64,000 nt of DNA, from contig NZ_JACOII010000023.1 of assembly GCF_016306625.1 (NCBI RefSeq), forward strand, positions 17,152-81,151, read 5' to 3'. The translations under genes and the position numbers were made by a program. Source of the DNA: Xenorhabdus lircayensis (GTDB lineage Bacteria > Pseudomonadota > Gammaproteobacteria > Enterobacterales > Enterobacteriaceae). The notes below the pieces were generated by a model. That model searched no databases, had not been told where the DNA came from, and was given only the letters and a program-made list of their open reading frames with translations. Below, piece by piece: positions 59,832-64,000 of the stretch. The first letter of the stretch is position 1. Each line of letters opens with the position of its first letter.

Positions 59832-59998
59832 TTAGGCTCCGAAGTGGCTGTTGAAGAAATTGGCATGTGAGTAGCCAAAGCCAAAGATATTACTGTCACT
59901 ATTCACGGCTTGATTTAGCGCGACAGTCTGTTTTTCCCTGATTGGAGTATCAGGAAATACACCATCTTTTTTCGGAGTTTTATTAAGTTTATTTTCTT
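59832..59998 (-). pseudogene. 3' remnant of the tail or baseplate gene preceding the fibre gene
   Basis: The frame ends with TAA at 59832-59834, five bases before the fibre start codon, as expected of the preceding gene in a phage tail operon. It reads KTPKKDGVFPDTPIREKQ, then ALNQAVNSDSNIFGFGYSHA, then NFFNSHFGA. Upstream it is stopped by TAA near 60000. I would compare it with baseplate (DUF2612-type) proteins; not certain. Confidence 0.55.
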
Positions 59999-60394
59999 AA
60001 ACGTTCATATATAACCCTCATTTAATCAACAAAGTACATTGCTAAATAATATGAAGGCGGGTAGGTCATCTCCGCCTATAAACGTCAGTAATTAGGTTTA
60101 TCAATACGGAAGAGTCTATTTTGGTGCTTTCAATGAATAGATTAGAAATTCATTACGTCACTTTTTATATCACAATGATGCCACGTAAAACTAAGGGAGG
60201 GATTAACAAAATTTATTTTATGAACAATAATTAATAAAACACACTATACGAATTTTAGGTGGTATACGCACTAGAAATAATTTGAAATCATCGTGATGGA
60301 TGAGTAGAACAGGGTCAGATGGCCCTGTATAATATGTAACAACTCAGCACAATACTACATATTGTGCTATTAATGGGAAGAACTGACGAACCAA
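59999..60394. other. Non-coding stretch between tail fragments
   Basis: About 400 AT-rich bases with no supported frame. A hairpin AGGCGG/CCGCCT lies at about 60053-60078. Probably deletion scar material. Confidence 0.5.
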
Positions 60395-60663
60395 TTATGC
60401 TGTTCGATACCAACCCATTAACATAATATAGGAGTTAGTAACATCGACTCCGCTATCGCTACCCGCTTCTGATGTCGTGCCATTAACACTATGAGTATGA
60501 TCACCATTCCATGATGTATTTCCTGTCCAAGTTCTGGATGCATCAAATGTAGTCAGTTCTTTCCATCGATCAGTGTATTCCACTCCTGGTTTACTTTGAC
60601 CATTTCTAGCAAATGCTCCACCAAAAATATCGTTCCCATGACCAATAACACTCGGTGGGTTCT
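60395..60663 (-). pseudogene. Tail-fibre C-terminal fragment (second copy)
   Basis: Encodes the last about 90 residues of a fibre protein. It matches the intact fibre at PSVI-HG--IFGGAFARNGQS and 48 of the last 62 residues are identical, both ending YIMLMGWYRTA. It is cut off upstream at about 60663 and has no start, so it is a remnant in the same orientation as the intact gene. Confidence 0.8.
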
Positions 60664-60690
60664 CTTTGAATTTCGCTGCTTGCGGGTATA

Positions 60691-60702
60691 GCTTCGCGAA
60701 GC
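60691..60702. repeat. 12-bp perfect palindrome at the tail-fragment boundary
   Basis: GCTTCGCGAAGC is fully self-complementary, with flanking TATA on both sides (60687-60707). It lies between the truncated fibre fragment and the DUF1133 gene, at the recombination junction. GC content is unusual for this region. Confidence 0.6.
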
Positions 60703-60743
60703 GTATATCAAAATACTAACTTTTTCGGCAAAGAAGTCAAACT

Positions 60744-61295
60744 TTATTCTGAGTAATGATAATTTCTTTCGAATTCATCACACATCGGTCTGTAAAGCAT
60801 AAATTCGGCTACCCCTAACCAGGCATTAACACGATTTTGACAGGTTCTTAGTGATATTTCAGGGTGTCGTTCACTCATTTCAACCGCTATTTTATATTTT
60901 GATTTTTTATAGCAATACAGCTCCTTGATAATATTCAAAAGTCCCTTGTAATTTTTAAATACCTGCCCGATAACATAGTTCATTTTTAAACCTTCTGTGT
61001 CTGTACAGAATATCAGGCTACTAATTGCCTGCTTTTCTTTCATCTCTTCAAAAAACAACAAAAGCTCTTGTTTAGATATTCCTGCTTGCTGCATTTTCTT
61101 CAGAGCCACCTGAAGGGATTTTTTGGTGATAACAGGATCAGCCAGTAATCGGGAAAATATACCAGCGGCTTGAGGTGACTGACTAAATACAGACCAACGT
61201 CCCCACATTTTTAACCGCCCTTGAATCCATACACTTTCCAGTGTGCGCAGCCTTAAATGTTCTTCACCTTTTCCACATGTCACCGGATAAATCAT
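60744..61295 (-). CDS. DUF1133-like phage protein, putative late antitermination regulator
   Basis: The start at 61295 (MIYPVTCGKGEEHLRLRTLE) gives 183 residues and matches the usual beginning of DUF1133 proteins of lambdoid phages, which sit where the Q-type antiterminator is found. GRLKMWGRWSVFSQ, KKMQQAGISKQELL and the C-terminal helix-turn-helix-like CQNRVNAWLGVAEFMLYRPM are the recognisable parts. The annotated frame could be extended to 61478 but the added segment overlaps another remnant. The function as an antiterminator is an inference. The region it would control is deleted. Confidence 0.65.
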   Translation of the reverse strand: MIYPVTCGKGEEHLRLRTLESVWIQGRLKMWGRWSVFSQSPQAAGIFSRLLADPVITKKSLQVALKKMQQAGISKQELLLFFEEMKEKQAISSLIFCTDTEGLKMNYVIGQVFKNYKGLLNIIKELYCYKKSKYKIAVEMSERHPEISLRTCQNRVNAWLGVAEFMLYRPMCDEFERNYHYSE

Positions 61296-61329
61296 TTTGT
61301 ACCCCTTAACTTCATATTTCCTGATACAT

Positions 61330-61488
61330 TCACACCTGACATAACCGTACCTCTTCCACTTCCTTTTTAACTTGCTCCAGTAATTCTGTTTCTGTCCCGT
61401 GGGCTGTCTGCCAGTTTTTCGGCGCGGCATGAAAGCCCGTGGGATGACATGCCCGATGATGGCGAGGGCATCCGGCATTTCGTAGGTG
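61330..61488 (-). pseudogene. 3' remnant of an Ash/Icd-like phage protein
   Basis: A frame of 52 codons without start ends at TGA 61330-61332. It includes GCPRHHRACHPTGFHAAPKN and WQTAHGTETELLEQVKKE, then VEEVRLCQV. I recall similar segments in Ash- and Icd-like proteins of P4-type phages, hence the low-confidence label. A second frame on the same strand (the extension of the DUF1133 frame) overlaps it. Confidence 0.4.
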
Positions 61489-61489
61489 T

Positions 61490-61881
61490 CATAGTGGCCG
61501 GATTCCTATCGGAGAGAAGTTAAAACAGATTATTGATGATAGCCGGGATTCTCTTGCCTGCCCGTATGTTGTTCATCGCTTACCCATCAAGCGACCTAAT
61601 AAAATTAGTGCAGAAGTTCATCACCCTACCCCCAGATTGCACCAGACTATTTGAGCAGGGCATTTTCAGCATTAAGAGACAAAGTCGGGGTAGCTGCACA
61701 TTTGTCAATGGAAGAAAGGCCAACATTTCACGAGATCCGAGCACTGGCTGCACACATGTTTAAAATTAATGGATTAGACCCACAAGCACGTATGGCACAT
61801 AGTGATGCAAAATCGACAAAAGTTTATACTCAGAATCACGTTGAATGGGTAGAAGTACCTCACGGAGAAATAGCAATTTAG
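61490..61881 (+). pseudogene. int: Lambda-type tyrosine integrase, truncated and frameshifted C-terminal fragment
   Basis: Frame 1 from about 61493 reads GRIPIGEKLKQIIDD to NKISAEVHHPT and then runs out of frame in a run of five C at 61629-61633. A second frame continues QIAPDYLSRAFSALRDK to the stop at 61881. The catalytic His-x-x-Arg is in TFHEIRALAAH, the next His in ARMAHSDAKST, and the Tyr nucleophile in KVYTQN. The N-terminal half (core- and arm-binding domains) is missing. It cannot produce a functional integrase. It lies next to attR, as in an integrated lambdoid phage. Confidence 0.85.
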
Positions 61882-62010
61882 TTTGGAAAAATAGAGATTA
61901 ACTCATTGATGTATAAAGTGCGAATTTTGTAGATTACGTACTGTTTGTAAAACCAGTGAAAATACCTTAACCCATTGCTACATAATACTTTATGAATAAA
62001 CCAAACGTAT

Positions 62011-62065
62011 TCATGGGATGTCGGGAGTCGTAGGTTCAAATCCTATCATGCCGACCAAGTTTCCC
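62011..62065 (+). repeat. attR: right copy of the 55-bp direct repeat
   Basis: Matches 57342-57396 at 52 of 55 positions and includes the T arm, the acceptor 3' strand and CCA of proL, but not the 5' half of the tRNA. Not a functional tRNA gene. Confidence 0.9.
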
Positions 62066-62067
62066 AT

Positions 62068-62087
62068 TGGTAAAATGATGGTAAAAT
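62068..62087 (+). repeat. Two phased TGGTAAAAT repeats, right arm
   Basis: Copies begin at 62068 and 62079, 11 bp apart, followed by GGCCGACA as on the left side. Three copies of the same motif with equal spacing follow attL. Confidence 0.6.
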
Positions 62088-62526
62088 GGCCGACAAGAAA
62101 TGGCAAAAGTGCACCAACTTTAAAAGGAATTCAGGGAGATTTTTTTATTGGGTAAAGGAGCTAAATGTTGCCGTTTTTTGTTGTCTTCTTCGGTGGTTTC
62201 TATTCAAAATCAATTAGAGTAATTGATTGTTTTCTATCTCTTACTCATAAACACCAATTTCCCTCTATACTTGCTATGGATGCAAAAAACTCCCCCAATG
62301 AATACTGTCTCCCCCAAGCACTATGACTACTACACTACCAGAAAGAAAAGCGGGAGATTGTGGAAAGTTGGGAAGGGAGAAGATCGGATGTGTAGGCAAG
62401 AAGAGTCAATAGCAGCTCTCCATTTTTTCTTTCTTATCAAAGAAAAAAATGCTATTCACTTTTGTTTAATAAATTAACGTATGTATAATAACACGACTTT
62501 TATATCACTGTTGAATAATATAACTT
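62088..62526. other. Intergenic region between attR and the phosphoethanolamine transferase gene
   Basis: About 440 AT-rich bases. The frame at 62223-62477 has no ribosome binding site or domain and I do not call it a gene. An A/T stem TTTTTTCTTT/AAAGAAAAAA near 62423-62450 may be a weak terminator. Confidence 0.5.
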
Positions 62527-64000
62527 ATGAATTTAATGAATAAAATATCATACAAGTACATTTTGACTATTGTTGCAGCATTGGGTTTATCTTATCCACT
62601 GAATCTCTTTATCTTTCAAAAAGATTCAAGCATACCTCACTTGTCAACTTTTGCACTGCTCTTGTCAATTTTTCTGTTAATTAAGGAAAAGAATAAAATT
62701 CTGATCAGAATTGGTAGTGCACTACTTTTCTTTCTTGTTATCCAAATAAATTATTCTCTTGTTTTTGGTGAAAGAGTATCAGCATCAGTTCTTGATTCAT
62801 TTGTTGAGACTAATAAAAAAGAATCGCTATCTATGGCGGGTCATTTATTTTTTATAATGTTATTGCCGTCATTAGTGGTAACAATAGCTTTATTGTATCT
62901 AATAAGAAAAAAATCAAAAAATATTCAGTATCACATAGTGCTCAAAGCTTTACCTATATTTATTTTCCTTGCCACATTTTATCTTAGTGCTTCCGCTGTC
63001 GACAAAAAATTATTATCAGACATCAAAGAGGATGACAAAATAGTAGGTCGATTTATAAGAGATAGATATCCCGCTGTGATTGGGGATTTTACTTATTTGT
63101 ATATTTCCAGCCATTCAAATGATAAATATGCAAACATTAGTAAAATAGAGAAATTCAACAAATCAATAACAAAAAATAAGAAACCTGATATTAATGTTGT
63201 TATTTTAATAGTGGGTGAATCATCATTATCAACTCATTATAGTACATATGGATACAAATTAAATACAACACCACACATAAGTCGTATATTTTCTTCTGAC
63301 GGGGGATGTATAATAAATGACGCACATTCTAGTGCGCCAATAACAAGAAACTCTGTTTCTATGACCCTTGCTTTCCACACACCTGAAAGTGAAAAAAATT
63401 TATTTGAAAACAAATCAATAGTAGAAATGGCTAAATCAAATAGTTATAAAACATATTGGTTAGGTTCGCAAGATCTAGATGGACTCCACTCATCTAAATA
63501 TGGGTTTATTGCAAAAAAATCTGATGTAATAAAACTCACAAATTTTAAAGATGACAAATTAAGCTTTCTATTGAATGAAGTTCTTTTAGATAATGAAGAA
63601 AACAAATTTATTGTAATTCACTTACATGGTAGTCATATGCCTTATACGAATTACGACGACATTGATAAGATGGCACTACCTAATGCTGATGACTATGACT
63701 TAACTATCCACCATACAGACAGAGTTATAAAGAAAATATATGACGTCATCGATAAAAAAAACATTAATTTCTCCCTGATATACACTTCTGATCATGGAGA
63801 AATTGTTAATAAGGGACATGGGTATCAAAAAGGTAAAGAGCAATATCTTGTCCCCTTTATGTACAAATCAAACAATCATCAATATAACTGTCAATTTATA
63901 GAATCATTTCGAAATAAAAATGGCTATTTTAGCGGATTGATGAATAAATATATATTATCAAACCTTATAGGTTACGACATTGGGTCATGTATTAAATGGT
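62527..64000 (+). CDS. Phosphoethanolamine transferase (EptA/EptC/CptA family), 3' end outside window
   Basis: Transfers phosphoethanolamine from phosphatidylethanolamine to lipid A, LPS core or a similar acceptor in the periplasm. Five hydrophobic N-terminal segments lie within residues 11-156. The alkaline phosphatase-like catalytic domain begins with VVILIVGESSLSTHYSTYG (residues 224-242), has the candidate nucleophilic Thr in SAPITRNSVSMTL (Thr273), and the metal motif SDHGE at 421-425 with HLHGSHMPY. 491 codons are visible without a stop. The start could also be nine bases downstream. Acceptor specificity cannot be read from sequence; no two-component regulator is in the window. Confidence 0.9.
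   Translation, partial: MNLMNKISYKYILTIVAALGLSYPLNLFIFQKDSSIPHLSTFALLLSIFLLIKEKNKILIRIGSALLFFLVIQINYSLVFGERVSASVLDSFVETNKKESLSMAGHLFFIMLLPSLVVTIALLYLIRKKSKNIQYHIVLKALPIFIFLATFYLSASAVDKKLLSDIKEDDKIVGRFIRDRYPAVIGDFTYLYISSHSNDKYANISKIEKFNKSITKNKKPDINVVILIVGESSLSTHYSTYGYKLNTTPHISRIFSSDGGCIINDAHSSAPITRNSVSMTLAFHTPESEKNLFENKSIVEMAKSNSYKTYWLGSQDLDGLHSSKYGFIAKKSDVIKLTNFKDDKLSFLLNEVLLDNEENKFIVIHLHGSHMPYTNYDDIDKMALPNADDYDLTIHHTDRVIKKIYDVIDKKNINFSLIYTSDHGEIVNKGHGYQKGKEQYLVPFMYKSNNHQYNCQFIESFRNKNGYFSGLMNKYILSNLIGYDIGSCIKW

Larger units (their letters stand above)
57342..62065 (+). mobile_element. Degenerate lambdoid prophage or phage-derived island integrated at proL
   Basis: Bounded by the 55-bp att direct repeats at 57342-57396 and 62011-62065. 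Inside: a small unknown frame, a GT25 glycosyltransferase, a tail-fibre gene, the end of the preceding tail gene, a second tail-fibre C-terminus, a DUF1133-like protein, an Ash/Icd-like remnant and the broken 3' end of an integrase. Replication, capsid and lysis genes are missing. Structure and DNA composition indicate serial deletion of a larger phage, keeping an LPS-modifying gene intact. Confidence 0.85.

Noticed and set aside
62011..62056. Second tRNA-Pro gene
   Set aside because: Only the 3' half of the tRNA is present; the acceptor 5' strand and D arm are absent, so it is an att copy.
62223..62477. 84-codon frame near the island's right end
   Set aside because: Low-complexity translation, no ribosome binding site, crosses an A/T-rich stem; not supported as a gene.

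Overview
The window is a chromosomal segment of a gammaproteobacterium in Enterobacterales, most like Xenorhabdus/Photorhabdus and their relatives (Morganellaceae). The encoded proteins align closely, as I recall them, with Escherichia coli homologues, the base composition is AT-rich, and degenerate ERIC-like repeats are present. The species assignment is an inference; no search was possible.

Layout. 1-20040 is the mfd to rluC region: the 3' part of mfd, a ycfJ-like gene, ndh, nagZ, thiK, lpoB, hinT, ycfH, holB, tmk, mltG, pabC, then the fatty-acid cluster fabF-acpP-fabG-fabD-fabH-plsX-rpmF-yceD, with yceF (maf) and rluC. 20041-31290 holds rne with a structured leader, a small NAD(P)-binding protein, tmaR, sbcB, dld and the putrescine importer plaP. 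31294-36476 is an iron-siderophore uptake locus: a TonB-dependent receptor and an ABC importer with a possible Fur site. 36694-44479 carries lysP, yeiE, yeiH, nfo, an orphan fruK with a perfect Cra operator, a Nudix hydrolase and mtr with a TrpR-like operator over its promoter. 44609-57236 carries yeiP, two small pilin-like secreted proteins, lpxT, mepS, yejG, bcr, rsuA, radD, rplY, yejK, yejL and yejM, ending at tRNA-Pro(GGG) (proL).

The accessory part is 57342-62065. A 55-bp imperfect direct repeat containing the proL 3' end brackets a decayed prophage: a family-25 LPS glycosyltransferase, a tail-fibre gene, a second tail-fibre C-terminus, the 3' end of a tail or baseplate gene, a DUF1133-like late regulator and a frameshifted 3' fragment of a lambda-type integrase. 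Beyond it, a phosphoethanolamine transferase runs off the window.

Functional themes: peptidoglycan synthesis and turnover (nagZ, lpoB, mltG, mepS), lipid synthesis (fab, plsX), lipid A and LPS modification (lpxT, yejM, GT25, the EptA-type enzyme), RNA processing and ribosome factors (rne, rluC, rsuA, rplY, rpmF, yeiP), and transport of iron, amino acids and polyamine. Compared with E. coli, several neighbours are missing: ycfP, ycfL, fruA and fruB, and the yejABEF block. Short decayed reading frames mark some of the gaps. I found no CRISPR array, rRNA gene or intact insertion sequence. The most distinctive observations are the proL island with its phased 11-bp repeats, the YcfJ homologue that has lost its glycine zipper, the pair of mini-pilins, and the orphan fruK.
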